Positions 47,472-55,367 are shown, counted from the first letter of the stretch. The stretch: DNA of 64,000 bases from Nocardioides dongkuii (GCF_014127485.1 NZ_CP059903.1:3222001-3286000); one strand, 5' to 3'. Notes: generated from the sequence alone by a model not told the origin. Translations and numbers: made by a program.

Positions 47472-48925
47472 GAGAGCATCGCCTTCAGTTCGGCGAGGCC
47501 CTTGGCGATCTCGTCCTCGAGAAGTTCGATGTCGCCGATGATCTCCAACGGCGCACGGTGCTCGAGCTCGTCGTGGACGATCTCCTTGTAGCGGTTCAGC
47601 GACAGGTCGTAGCCCTGGGCGACGATGTCTGCCTTGGGGACAAGGAAGGACTGCTCGGTGCGCGCACGGTCCTTCTCGGCGACGAGGTGCTGCCAGCGGG
47701 CTAGTACGTCGGGGAGGTCGCTGGAATCGATGGGGTTGCGCCTGTCATCCAACGAGAAGCCGTCGGCGCGGACGTCGTAGAACCAGACGTGGTCGGTGCC
47801 ACCGGAGTTGGTCTTGGTGAAGAACAAGATCGCGGTGGACACCCCGGCGTACGGACGGAATACGCCGGAGGGGAGCTTGACGACGGCGCCAAGCTTCTGG
47901 TCCTCGACCAGGGTCTTGCGAAGCGCCTTGTGCGCCGTCGAGGACCCGAAGAGCACGCCATCCGGAACGATGACGGCAGCCCGACCTCCCGCGCTGAGCA
48001 GCCGGAGGAAGAGCGCGAGGAACAGGAGCTCCGTCTTCTTCGTCTTGACGACCCGCTGCAGGTCCTTGGAGGTCGACTCGTAGTCAAGGCTGCCGGCGAA
48101 GGGCGGGTTCGCCAGGATCAGTGAGTACGTCCCTTCCTCACCTGACGCGCCCTCGGAAAGGGAGTCGCGGTAGCGGATGTCGGGCTGCTCGACGCCGTGA
48201 AGCAGCATGTTCATGCTGCCGATGCGGAGCATGGTGGAGTCGAAGTCGTAGCCGTGGAACATGCTCTGGTGGAAGTGCTGACGCTGGGCGGCGTCAGTCA
48301 TCACGGACGGGTAGTGCTCGCGGACGTGCCGAGCCGCCGAGACCAAAAACCCCGACGTGCCCGCGGCTGGATCGCAGATCTCGTCGGAGGGTTGTGGCGC
48401 GGTCATCGCGACCATGAGGTCGATGATGTGGCGCGGCGTCCGGAACTGTCCGTTCTGTCCGGCCGACGCGATCTTGCTGAGCATGTACTCGTACAGGTCA
48501 CCGCTGGTGTCGCGGTCGTTCATCGGGATCTCGTCGAGCAGGTCGACGACCTTCGACAGCAGGGCCGGTGTCGGGATGGTGTAGCGGGCGTCCTTCATGT
48601 GGGCGGAGTAGGTCGACCCGTCACCGCCGAGCTTGCGCAGGAACGGGAAGACGCCTTCGCCCACCACCTGGTGCATGACCCCCGGCTCGAGATCCTTGAA
48701 CTTCGACCACCGGAGGTCAGCCTGACCGGGCTGGAAGAGCGGGTTCTCGATCGGCCGGCCGGTCCGGTTGGCCTTCTTCTCGGCCAGTATCTGGAGGTCG
48801 TCGAGGCGACGGATGAACAGGAGGTAGGTGATCTGCTCGATCACCTCGAGGGGGTTCGCGATGCCGCCGGACCAGAACGCGTTCCAGATGTTGTCGATCT
48901 TGCTCTTGAGGTCCCCGGTGATCAC
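47468..48925 (-). CDS. hsdM: type I restriction-modification DNA methyltransferase
   Basis: N6-adenine methyltransferase subunit of 485 aa. An N-terminal helical HsdM_N domain (IDNIWNAFWSGGIANPLEVI) precedes the catalytic domain. The AdoMet motif is DPAAGTSGF (185-193) and the catalytic motif IV NPPF is at 273-276. It methylates host sites together with HsdS. GTG 48925 has TAGAGT exactly 6 nt upstream, so the operon hsdM-hsdS-nuclease-rusA-hsdR is probably expressed from a leaderless transcript. Confidence 0.96.
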   Translation of the reverse strand: MITGDLKSKIDNIWNAFWSGGIANPLEVIEQITYLLFIRRLDDLQILAEKKANRTGRPIENPLFQPGQADLRWSKFKDLEPGVMHQVVGEGVFPFLRKLGGDGSTYSAHMKDARYTIPTPALLSKVVDLLDEIPMNDRDTSGDLYEYMLSKIASAGQNGQFRTPRHIIDLMVAMTAPQPSDEICDPAAGTSGFLVSAARHVREHYPSVMTDAAQRQHFHQSMFHGYDFDSTMLRIGSMNMLLHGVEQPDIRYRDSLSEGASGEEGTYSLILANPPFAGSLDYESTSKDLQRVVKTKKTELLFLALFLRLLSAGGRAAVIVPDGVLFGSSTAHKALRKTLVEDQKLGAVVKLPSGVFRPYAGVSTAILFFTKTNSGGTDHVWFYDVRADGFSLDDRRNPIDSSDLPDVLARWQHLVAEKDRARTEQSFLVPKADIVAQGYDLSLNRYKEIVHDELEHRAPLEIIGDIELLEDEIAKGLAELKAMLS

Positions 48926-48931
48926 ACCCGA

Positions 48932-48937
48932 ACTCTA
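48932..48937 (-). promoter_or_regulatory. -10 hexamer of hsd operon
   Basis: TAGAGT, minus strand, 6 nt before the GTG at 48925. Confidence 0.5.
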
Positions 48938-48966
48938 GGCGGCACCTCCGACGCCGCAGACAGAGC

Positions 48967-49101
48967 ACGAGAGCCGCTCCGACTGGCGTCGGAGCGGCTC
49001 TCGTTCAAGAGGGCTGGCTCTCGGCGGGGTGACCCACCGGGACCGGCAATTCTGCGAAGAATCTCCGCCAATTCTGCGAAGACCCCGTCGTGGGGTGTTC
49101 G
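48967..49101. repeat. island direct repeat, middle copy
   Basis: A perfect 17-bp-arm hairpin (48967-49004, ACGAGAGCCGCTCCGAC and complement). Then TTCAAGAGGGCT, two copies of AATTCTGCGAAG (49048, 49070), the core GACCCCGTCGTGG (49081-49093) and GGTGTTCG. Its left flank matches the right copy and its right flank matches the left copy, as expected of a junction between two tandem insertions. Confidence 0.8.
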
Positions 49102-49228
49102 CAGATCTCGAACCTCCAGGCCAGCCGACCTGTTCTGCGAGCAGGGACGGATGTCCGCACCCCAGACCGCCGGAAACAGCACCCGGACCGGAACGTCACC
49201 CTCTGCCCCGAGCGACACGGCTGGCACC

Positions 49229-49948
49229 ATGCGGCTCGTGGACATCACCAACGATCTAGCACCGTCCGGCACCCTGCGTGCGTCGATCAACCTCGGCAAC
49301 CCCGTGCTCGCCCAGGGCACACACGACGCTCCCGCCGGCGTCACGGTCGACATCGCCCGTGAGCTCGGCTCCCGGCTCGGGATCCCGGTCGAGCTGATCT
49401 GTTTCGACGCCGCGCGCGACTCGTTCGAGGCGATGGCCGCTGGTCGGGCCGACATCTGCTTCCTCGCCGTCGATCCTGCCCGCGAGGAGACAGTCGCCTT
49501 CACCGCGCCGTACGCCCTCATCGAGGGGGTCTTCGCGGTCCCCGACGACTCGCCTCTCACCTCTGCCGCCGACGTGGACCGCCCGGGCGTCCGGGTCGGG
49601 GTCAAGAAGGGGTCGGCCTACGACCTGTTCCTCACCCGCACCCTGGCTCACGCAGAGGTGGTGCGTGGCAGCGAGGGCACCGCGACGTTCGCCGAGCAGC
49701 AACTGGAGGTCGCCGCGGGCATCAGGCAGCCGGTCGTCGACTTCGTCGCCACCCATCCAGGGACTCGGCTGCTCGAGCCGTGCTTCATGGAGATCCAGCA
49801 GGCCGTGGGCACCACGCGGACCCGGAGCCCCCAGGCGGTCGGATTCCTGCATACCTTCGTCGAGGACCTGAAAGTCACCGGCTTCATCGCCGAGGCGCTC
49901 GTCCGATCAGGTAGGCACGACGCGACAGTCGCCCCGCCCGCCGCGTGA
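49229..49948 (+). CDS. solute-binding-protein-like (PBP2 family 3) protein without signal peptide
   Basis: A 239-aa protein with the type-2 periplasmic-binding fold: GVTVDIARELGSRLGIPVEL, GRADICFLAVDPAREETVAF, APYALIEGVFAVP and VGVKKGSAYDLFLTR. The usual signal peptide or lipobox is missing, and no permease or ATPase gene is adjacent. It may act in the cytoplasm, or the true start may be missed. ATG 49229 has no clear ribosome-binding site. It is the only gene in the 1-kb cassette between the middle and right repeats. Confidence 0.75.
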   Translation: MRLVDITNDLAPSGTLRASINLGNPVLAQGTHDAPAGVTVDIARELGSRLGIPVELICFDAARDSFEAMAAGRADICFLAVDPAREETVAFTAPYALIEGVFAVPDDSPLTSAADVDRPGVRVGVKKGSAYDLFLTRTLAHAEVVRGSEGTATFAEQQLEVAAGIRQPVVDFVATHPGTRLLEPCFMEIQQAVGTTRTRSPQAVGFLHTFVEDLKVTGFIAEALVRSGRHDATVAPPAA

Positions 49949-49992
49949 GGTCGGCGCAGACATATTGCTTGTGACGGACTGCCAGAACACGC

Positions 49993-50029
49993 ACGTGAGC
50001 CGCTCCGACGGTGTCGGAGCGGCTCACGT
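49993..50029 (-). terminator. hairpin downstream of ssrA
   Basis: Perfect 17-bp arms ACGTGAGCCGCTCCGAC and complement with a 3-nt loop, about 87 nt past the tmRNA 3' end. It may terminate the ssrA transcript. The equivalent hairpin at 48967-49004 carries a compensating T-A to A-T change in both arms, so pairing is maintained. Confidence 0.6.
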
Positions 50030-50118
50030 TCAAGAGGGCTGCGTCTCGGCGGTGCGACCCGCCGGGACCGGCAATTCTGCGAAGTCTTCGCCCTTATTCT
50101 GCGAAGACCCCGTCGTGG
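49993..50118. repeat. island direct repeat, right copy, abutting ssrA
   Basis: Hairpin, TTCAAGAGGGCT, AATTCTGCGAAG (50072), TATTCTGCGAAG (50095) and the core GACCCCGTCGTGG (50106-50118). The last three bases of the core are the final bases of ssrA. A smaller hairpin (GTCTTCGC/GCGAAGAC on the minus strand) also lies between the two TTCTGCGAA motifs. Confidence 0.8.
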
Positions 50119-50482
50119 AGCTGCGGGGAATCGAACCCCGGTCCTCGAGCGTCGAACCAGGTCTTCTCCGGGTGCAGTCCGTGATGTCGCTTTTCTCGGC
50201 CCCGACGCTCGCACGGACACGTCGTCGACAGGCTCAGTCAGGAAAGAGTCCCGATCACCCCTCCTGACAGGGAGTGACCAGCAAGTCTCCTAGATGACGC
50301 CAGGACCCGGGACGGAGACAGATGCCCGGACTGACGCTTCGATCACCGCTCAGGCGGCGAGAGCGAAGGAACTGCGCTTAGCGTTGGCAGTTGTGTTTTC
50401 CAGCGGTCGTTTACGAGATGTCGCTGGCTCCTCGACCCGCTTCCCCTGGAACTAACGTCCCAAGTCGAAACCGATCAGCCCC
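50116..50482 (-). ncRNA. ssrA: transfer-messenger RNA
   Basis: tmRNA of about 367 nt for ribosome rescue. The 5' end GGGGCTGATCGGTTTCGAC and 3' end GGTTCGATTCCCCGCAGCTCCA form the tRNA-like domain, with acceptor pairing GGGGCTG/CAGCTCC. The tag frame lies at 50350-50388 and reads ANAKRSSFALAA then TGA, with Ala codon GCC as resume codon. CCA is not encoded. smpB lies 2.3 kb away. The 3' end is the attachment point of the island at 36.6-50.1 kb. Confidence 0.97.
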
Positions 50483-50518
50483 TCTTGAGTTGTGGACGAC
50501 CGAGGCCGCCTGCGCCTC

Positions 50519-50524
50519 AGTCTA
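50519..50524 (-). promoter_or_regulatory. possible -10 of ssrA precursor
   Basis: TAGACT, minus strand, about 37 nt upstream of the mature 5' end, which would leave a short leader for RNase P. No clear -35. Confidence 0.3.
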
Positions 50525-50578
50525 GGGGGTTCAACCAGCGAGCCGCACCCGCCATTCCCTAGGACCGGCCGCGCGCGC

Positions 50579-51877
50579 TCACGCCGGGGCCTCCCGCTCG
50601 GCGCTGGGAGCCGGCGCCGACCCGACCGCGACCCGGGTGATCCGGTGGTCGACGACCTCGGCGACCTCCAGGACGCCGCCGTCGACCGGGACCCGGTCCC
50701 CCGGGACCGCCATCCGCTCCAGGCGGTTCAGGACGTAGCCGGCGACGGTCTCGTACGGGCCGTCCGCCAGCTCGATGCCGGTGCGGTCGGCGAACTCCTC
50801 GATGGTCAGGCCGCCCTCGACGGAGACCTCCTCCCCCGGCCCCAGCGACGGCGGCGCCGACGCGTCGTACTCGTCGCGGATGTCGCCGACCAGCTCCTCC
50901 ACCAGGTCCTCGAGGGTGACGATGCCGTCGGTGCCGCCGTACTCGTCGACCACGACGGCGAGGTGGACGCCCTCGCGGCGCATCCGGTTCAGCGACGGCA
51001 GCACCCGGTTCGTCGCGGGCAGCAGCAGCACCTCGCGGCACAGGTCGCCGACCGTGTTGTCGTGGTCGTCGCGGTGGCCGAGCACGTCGCGCAGGTGCAG
51101 GTAGCCCACGATGTCGTCGAAGTCGCGGCCGGTGACCGGGTAGCGCGTGTACGGCTGGTGGGTGAGCACCTCGACGGCCTCGGCCAGCGTCATTGCCGCC
51201 TCCAGGAAGACCACGTCGCCGCGCGGGCGCATCGCCTCCTTCACCGAGCGGTCGCCGGCCTCGAAGACGTCCTCGACGATCTTCCGCTCCTCGGCGGGGA
51301 TGCCCTGGTGGCCGCTGATCAGGCCGCGCAGCTCCTGCTCGTCGATCTCCTCGCTGGTCGCGTCCGGGTTCCCGCCGAGCAGCCGGACCAGGGCGTTCGT
51401 GGAGAGGGAGAGTAGCCAAATGACCGGGGTCATCACGGTCGCGAACTTCCCCAGCGGCGGGGCGAGGATCCGCGCGAACCCGACCGACCGCTGCAGCGCC
51501 AGCCGCTTGGGGACCAGCTCGCCCAGCACCAGCGACAGGTAGGACACGACAAGCGTCGTGACCACCAGCGAGACGGTCTCGGGGGCCGGCAGGCCGAGGC
51601 TCTCGAACGCCGGCGCGAACTGCGGCGCCAGTGTCGAGGCGCCGAACGCCGCCGAGAAGAACCCGGCCACGGTCACGCCGATCTGCACCGCGGAGAGGAA
51701 CCGGTTGGGGTCCCGGGCCAGCCGGGCCACCGCGAGGCCACGGCCACCCTGCGTCTCGAGCCGGTCGACCTGGCCGACCCGCAGCGACACCAGGGCGATC
51801 TCGGTGGCGGCGAAGACGCCGCCCATCAAGATGAAGGCGATGACCAGCAGGATGTCCACCGCGGTGCCGGAGTCCAT
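50579..51877 (-). CDS. CNNM/CorC family membrane protein (hemolysin C-like)
   Basis: A 432-aa membrane protein. The N-terminal DUF21/CNNM domain has about three to four hydrophobic segments (VDILLVIAFILMGGVFAATE; VSLVVTTLVVSYLSLVLGEL with P-K-R following). A CBS pair covers about 215-340 (DVFEAGDRSVKEAMRPRGDV; YPVTGRDFDDIVGYLHL). A C-terminal CorC_HlyC domain has DEYGGTDGIVTLEDLVEELV. Probable divalent cation (Mg or Co) transport or efflux. ATG 51877 has TACCGT 6 nt upstream. Confidence 0.92.
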   Translation of the reverse strand: MDSGTAVDILLVIAFILMGGVFAATEIALVSLRVGQVDRLETQGGRGLAVARLARDPNRFLSAVQIGVTVAGFFSAAFGASTLAPQFAPAFESLGLPAPETVSLVVTTLVVSYLSLVLGELVPKRLALQRSVGFARILAPPLGKFATVMTPVIWLLSLSTNALVRLLGGNPDATSEEIDEQELRGLISGHQGIPAEERKIVEDVFEAGDRSVKEAMRPRGDVVFLEAAMTLAEAVEVLTHQPYTRYPVTGRDFDDIVGYLHLRDVLGHRDDHDNTVGDLCREVLLLPATNRVLPSLNRMRREGVHLAVVVDEYGGTDGIVTLEDLVEELVGDIRDEYDASAPPSLGPGEEVSVEGGLTIEEFADRTGIELADGPYETVAGYVLNRLERMAVPGDRVPVDGGVLEVAEVVDHRITRVAVGSAPAPSAEREAPA

Positions 51878-51883
51878 GCAGCC

Positions 51884-51889
51884 ACGGTA
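51884..51889 (-). promoter_or_regulatory. -10 hexamer of CNNM gene
   Basis: TACCGT, minus strand, 6 nt before the ATG at 51877. Confidence 0.5.
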
Positions 51890-51901
51890 TCCAGCGGGTC
51901 G

Positions 51902-52789
51902 CTACGCGCCGGGCGCTCCCAGCAGCCGCGCCCCGTTCTCCCAGCACACCGCCCGCAGCCAGTCGTCGCCCAGGTCCAGGCGGGCCAGCGACTCCAGCTG
52001 GTGGGCGTAGGGGTACGGGATCGTCGGGAAGTCGCTGCCGAGGAGGATCCGCTCCTGCAGGTCGCGCAGCCGCGGGAGGAGCTCGCGCGGGTACGGCCCG
52101 TCCGCCTCGAAGAAGTCGGTGAACACCATCGTGGTGTCCAGGTGCACCCGCTCGTGGGTCTCCGCGAGCGCCAGGAACTCGGCGTACTCCGGGGCGCCGA
52201 GGTGGGCGATCACCAGCGTCAGCCGCGGGAACCGGGCCAGCAGCCGCTGCACCGACGCGGGTCCGGTGAAGTCGTTGCCGACGGGGCCGGAGCCGGCGTG
52301 CAGGACGACCGGGGTCCCGGCGTCCTCGAGGACGCCCCAGACCGGGTCCAGCAGCGGGTCGTCGGCGAGGAACTCCCCCACCTGCAGGTGCACCTTGAAC
52401 ACCTCGACCCCGCCGGCGACCAGGTCGGCGACGTACGCCGCGGCCTCGGGCTCCGGGTAGAAGGTCGCCGACCACAGCGACTCGGGGACGTCGGCGGAGA
52501 AGTCGCGCGCCCAGTCGTTGAGGTACGCCGCGACGCCGGGCTTGTGGGCGTACGGCAGCGTCGGGAAGCGGCGTACGCCCATCGCGCGCAGCAGCGCGAC
52601 CCGGTCCTCGTGGGAGGCCCGGTAGCGGATCGGCCACTCGCGGCCGAGCGACGGGCCGGCGGCGTCGAAGACCGCCCAGACCGCACGCTGGATCGGCGGC
52701 GGCAGGAAGTGCACGTGGACGTCGACGAGACCCGGCAGGCCGAGGCGCTCCCAGAACGCGCGGACCGGGGCGACGTCCGCCTCAGTCAC
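51902..52789 (-). CDS. amidohydrolase 2 family protein
   Basis: Metal-dependent TIM-barrel hydrolase or decarboxylase of 295 aa. DVHVHFLPP supplies the first HxH metal site. [31 protein letters not shown] and [12 protein letters not shown] provide the later His and Asp ligands. It belongs to the group that includes ACMS decarboxylase; substrate unknown. GTG 52789 overlaps the smpB stop by 8 nt, suggesting transcription after smpB. Confidence 0.88.
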   Translation of the reverse strand: MTEADVAPVRAFWERLGLPGLVDVHVHFLPPPIQRAVWAVFDAAGPSLGREWPIRYRASHEDRVALLRAMGVRRFPTLPYAHKPGVAAYLNDWARDFSADVPESLWSATFYPEPEAAAYVADLVAGGVEVFKVHLQVGEFLADDPLLDPVWGVLEDAGTPVVLHAGSGPVGNDFTGPASVQRLLARFPRLTLVIAHLGAPEYAEFLALAETHERVHLDTTMVFTDFFEADGPYPRELLPRLRDLQERILLGSDFPTIPYPYAHQLESLARLDLGDDWLRAVCWENGARLLGAPGA

Positions 52790-53261
52790 TCATGCCCTTC
52801 AGGTGGCGCCCGAGCGCCTGCTGCTTCTCGCGGTCGGCGGTGCGCTCGGCGATGGCGTTGCGCTTGTCCCACGACTTCTTGCCCTTGGCGAGGGCGATCT
52901 CGACCTTCGCGCGGCCGTCCTTGAAGTACAGCGAGAGCGGGACGACGGTCAGCCCCTTCTCGTTGACGCGGCGCTCGATCTTGTCGATCTCGACGCGGTT
53001 GAGCAGCAGCTTGCGCTTGCGGCGCGCGGAGTGGTTGGTCCAGGTGCCCTGGGTGTACTCCGGGATGTGCACGCCGAGCAGCCACGCCTCGCCGCGGTCG
53101 ATGTCGACGAACCCGTCGACCAGCGACGCGCGCCCCTGGCGCAGCGACTTCACCTCGGTCCCCTGGAGGACCAGCCCGGCCTCGAAGGTGTCCTCGATGG
53201 CGTAGTCGTGCCGCGCCTTCTTGTTCTGCGCGACTATCTTCTGCCCCTGTTCCTTCGCCAC
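52782..53261 (-). CDS. smpB: tmRNA-binding protein SmpB
   Basis: A 159-aa partner of tmRNA in ribosome rescue. [34 protein letters not shown] and [20 protein letters not shown] are SmpB signatures. The C-terminal tail has the lysine-rich [18 protein letters not shown] 53261 is the start; GAGACT 6 nt upstream may be its -10. ssrA is 2.3 kb downstream, with an amidohydrolase and the CNNM gene between. Confidence 0.96.
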   Translation of the reverse strand: MAKEQGQKIVAQNKKARHDYAIEDTFEAGLVLQGTEVKSLRQGRASLVDGFVDIDRGEAWLLGVHIPEYTQGTWTNHSARRKRKLLLNRVEIDKIERRVNEKGLTVVPLSLYFKDGRAKVEIALAKGKKSWDKRNAIAERTADREKQQALGRHLKGMSD

Positions 53262-53310
53262 GTCACCAGTCTCCCAGAGGTGGCAACCGGATAGGGCTTC
53301 CCGGGCCGTC

Positions 53311-53655
53311 GGTGGTCGAGCAGCGAAGGCTCCCCGGGCCTGAGCGATGTCGAGACCCCCGCAACCCACCGACCTACGTCAGCTGCGGGGGTTTCGACAA
53401 CGCTCGTCGCTGGCGCTCCTCGCTGCTCAACCACCGGAAGCCCAACCACCGGTGGTCGAGCAGCGAAGGCCCCCGGGCCTGAGCGATGTCGAGACCCCCG
53501 CAGCCCACCGCCCTACGTCGGTTGCGGGGGTTTCGACAACGCTCGTCGCTGGCGCTCCTCGCTGCTCAACCACCGGAGACCAGCCCACCGCCCCACGTCG
53601 GCTGCGGGGGTTTCGACACGCTCACCCGCTAGCGCGGCTTCGCTGCTCAACCACC
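53311..53655. repeat. dispersed palindromic repeat, two full copies and one right half
   Basis: Full copies 53311-53435 and 53451-53574 start GGTGGTCGAGCAG and end CTGCTCAACCACC. A right-half copy spans about 53576-53655 and includes CCCGCTAGCGCGGC, the same GCTAGC target hit by the IS at 2473, uninterrupted. The inner inverted pair is TGTCGAGACCCCCGCA and TGCGGGGGTTTCGACA. The array fills most of the gap between smpB and the small ORF at 53667. Confidence 0.85.
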
Positions 53656-53666
53656 GGCGGCGTGGG

Positions 53667-53795
53667 CTAGGACCACCAGACGTAGATGACCGTCCAGAGC
53701 TGCAGCCAGGCCACGACGACGCCGACGTCCTCGGCGTCCCAGCCCCAGCGCGCGAACATTAACCCAGGGTGGACCAATTGGCCCACAAAGTCCAT
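53667..53795 (-). CDS. tryptophan-rich 42-aa membrane-type microprotein
   Basis: The frame starts MDFVGQLVHPGLMFARWGWD, continues AEDVGVVVAWLQLWTVIYVW and ends WS before TAG. Six of 42 residues are Trp, and the second half is one hydrophobic helix. It starts 21 nt after the LCP gene stop on the same strand, so it is probably co-transcribed. GC at third positions is high from the internal ATG at 53759 onward, so a 30-aa form is possible. No Shine-Dalgarno is seen. Function unknown. Confidence 0.5.
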   Translation of the reverse strand: MDFVGQLVHPGLMFARWGWDAEDVGVVVAWLQLWTVIYVWWS

Positions 53796-53816
53796 CGCGA
53801 AACGCGACTTAAGTGG

Positions 53817-55280
53817 TCAGCAGGCGGCGCCGAGGTCCTCGGCCTGGTTGGCGGCGTACCCCTCGGAGAGCGAGCCGATCGAGCCGCCGGTCACCGGCGC
53901 CTCGCCGGCGGGCTTCTTCGGCGCGGCCGAGCCGGAGCGCGGCGGCGCGTTGCCCTCGGCCCGGTCGAGCGCCTCGGTGACCTTCGCCTGCACCTTCCGG
54001 ATGTCGGGGTCGGCGGTGTTCACCAGCGGCGGCACGAGCGAGAGCGTCGAGACCTTCTGGCTGCGCGCCTTCAGCGCCAGCGACATGAACGTGTCGAACT
54101 CCGAGACCGGGAGGCTGGTCGAGATCATGTCGGCCGACGCGGAGGCGATCGACTCGAAGTTGCGTACGGCGGACTGCGGGCTGATCTGCTCGAGCATCGC
54201 GGCCATCACGCACTTCTGGCGCGCCATCCGCGAGTAGTCGTCGGAGCCCTCGCGGGCCCGGGCGTACCAGAGCGTCTCGAAGCCGTCGAGCTTCCGCGTG
54301 CCGGGGTCGATGTAGCCGGTGACGTCGTCGCCGAGGCCGCCCACCGGGATCGGTGAACGCACGGTGAGCGTCACGCCGCCGACGGCGTCGACGAGGTCCT
54401 TGAACCCCTGCAGGTTGACCATCGCCCAGTAGTTGACCTCGAGGCCGGTGATGCCCTCGACGGCCATCACGGTGGCGTCCGCGCCGGGGTGCTTCGAGCC
54501 GGGGAACAGCTCGGTGTTGTCCTCGGCCCACGTCGAGACGCCGTTGAGGTAGCAGCCGTCGCAGTCGAAGCCCTCGGGGAACTGCTCGTGCATGATCGAC
54601 CCGCGCTCGAACGGGAAGTTCGCCATGTTGCGCGGCAGGCCGATCAGGACCGTACGACCGGTCTCGGCGTCGATGGAGGCGACCGTCATCGAGTCCGGGC
54701 GCAGCCCCCAGCGACCCGCGCCGGAGTCGCCGCCCATGAGCAGCACGTTGTAGCGGCCGTCGGTGGCGCCGCTGGCGGTGCCGTCGCCGGACAGCGCGAA
54801 GATCAGGTCGCGGTGCACGCCGGCCAGGTGCGCGCCGAAGAGGAGCGTGCCCATCACGCTGAAGCACAGGATGCCGTTCACGCCGACGACCGCGCGCCGG
54901 TGCGCGAGCCCGAGCGAGAGCGGCTGGCCGATCCGCCAGGCGTCCATGAAGAGCAGCGCCCAGCCGATCGCGGCGGCGATGAGCAGCAGCCGCACGAGCA
55001 GCAGCAGCGCGGGGCTGAACGCCATCGTGAACGCGAGCCCGGGGTGCACGAGCAGCGCCAGCAGCGTCACCAGCCCGACGGCGAGGACCCCCAGCCAGAT
55101 GCGGACGGCGATCAGCCCGACCCGCCGGTTGCCGGCGGTCAGCTGTGCCGAGCCGGGCACCACGAGCGTCATCACCATCAGCGAGAGCGCTCGACGGAAG
55201 CGGACGCGTGCCGCCCGCTCCGTCGCGGTGGTGCGGACCGGACCGTCGTGGAGCGGGCCGGGGGAAGGAACGGCAGGCAT
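53817..55280 (-). CDS. LytR-CpsA-Psr (LCP) family protein with multi-helix N-terminus
   Basis: Membrane enzyme of 487 aa likely attaching glycopolymers to peptidoglycan. The N-terminal ~165 residues carry about four hydrophobic segments (ALSLMVMTLVVPGSAQLTAG, VGLIAVRIWLGVLAVGLVTL and others), more than the usual single helix. The LCP domain shows RYNVLLMGGDSG, GLRPDSMTVASIDAETGRTV and LIGLPRN, EGITGLEVNYWAMVNLQGFK and WYARAREGSDDYSRMARQK. A second LCP gene lies at 56498. Confidence 0.9.
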   Translation of the reverse strand: MPAVPSPGPLHDGPVRTTATERAARVRFRRALSLMVMTLVVPGSAQLTAGNRRVGLIAVRIWLGVLAVGLVTLLALLVHPGLAFTMAFSPALLLLVRLLLIAAAIGWALLFMDAWRIGQPLSLGLAHRRAVVGVNGILCFSVMGTLLFGAHLAGVHRDLIFALSGDGTASGATDGRYNVLLMGGDSGAGRWGLRPDSMTVASIDAETGRTVLIGLPRNMANFPFERGSIMHEQFPEGFDCDGCYLNGVSTWAEDNTELFPGSKHPGADATVMAVEGITGLEVNYWAMVNLQGFKDLVDAVGGVTLTVRSPIPVGGLGDDVTGYIDPGTRKLDGFETLWYARAREGSDDYSRMARQKCVMAAMLEQISPQSAVRNFESIASASADMISTSLPVSEFDTFMSLALKARSQKVSTLSLVPPLVNTADPDIRKVQAKVTEALDRAEGNAPPRSGSAAPKKPAGEAPVTGGSIGSLSEGYAANQAEDLGAAC

Positions 55281-55367
55281 GCGAGATGCCTCTCTGTGCT
55301 GCGTACTGCGGGTGAGTACTGAAGGGGAAGGTCAGTGCTGCCCGGCAAGTATCACCAGCCACACCCG

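Larger units (their letters stand above)
48926..49228. other. gap between hsdM and the second cassette gene
   Basis: Holds the hsd promoter, the middle island repeat (48967-49101), and then about 125 bp without a gene. The latter contains TTCGCAGA and TTCTGCGAG, an inverted and a direct echo of the TTCTGCGAA motif, which could be recombinase arm sites. Confidence 0.6.

Noticed and set aside
49081..49093. Middle core as evidence of a split ssrA copy
   Set aside because: Only the last three core bases belong to ssrA; no further tmRNA sequence follows the middle or left core.
36496..50118. Integron cassette array
   Set aside because: No integron integrase and no attC consensus; cores end in ssrA, which fits a tRNA-like-gene integrase better.
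50116..50200. Ordinary tRNA gene at the GGTTCGATTCCCC loop
   Set aside because: The matching 5' half lies about 360 nt away with a tag frame between, so this is tmRNA.
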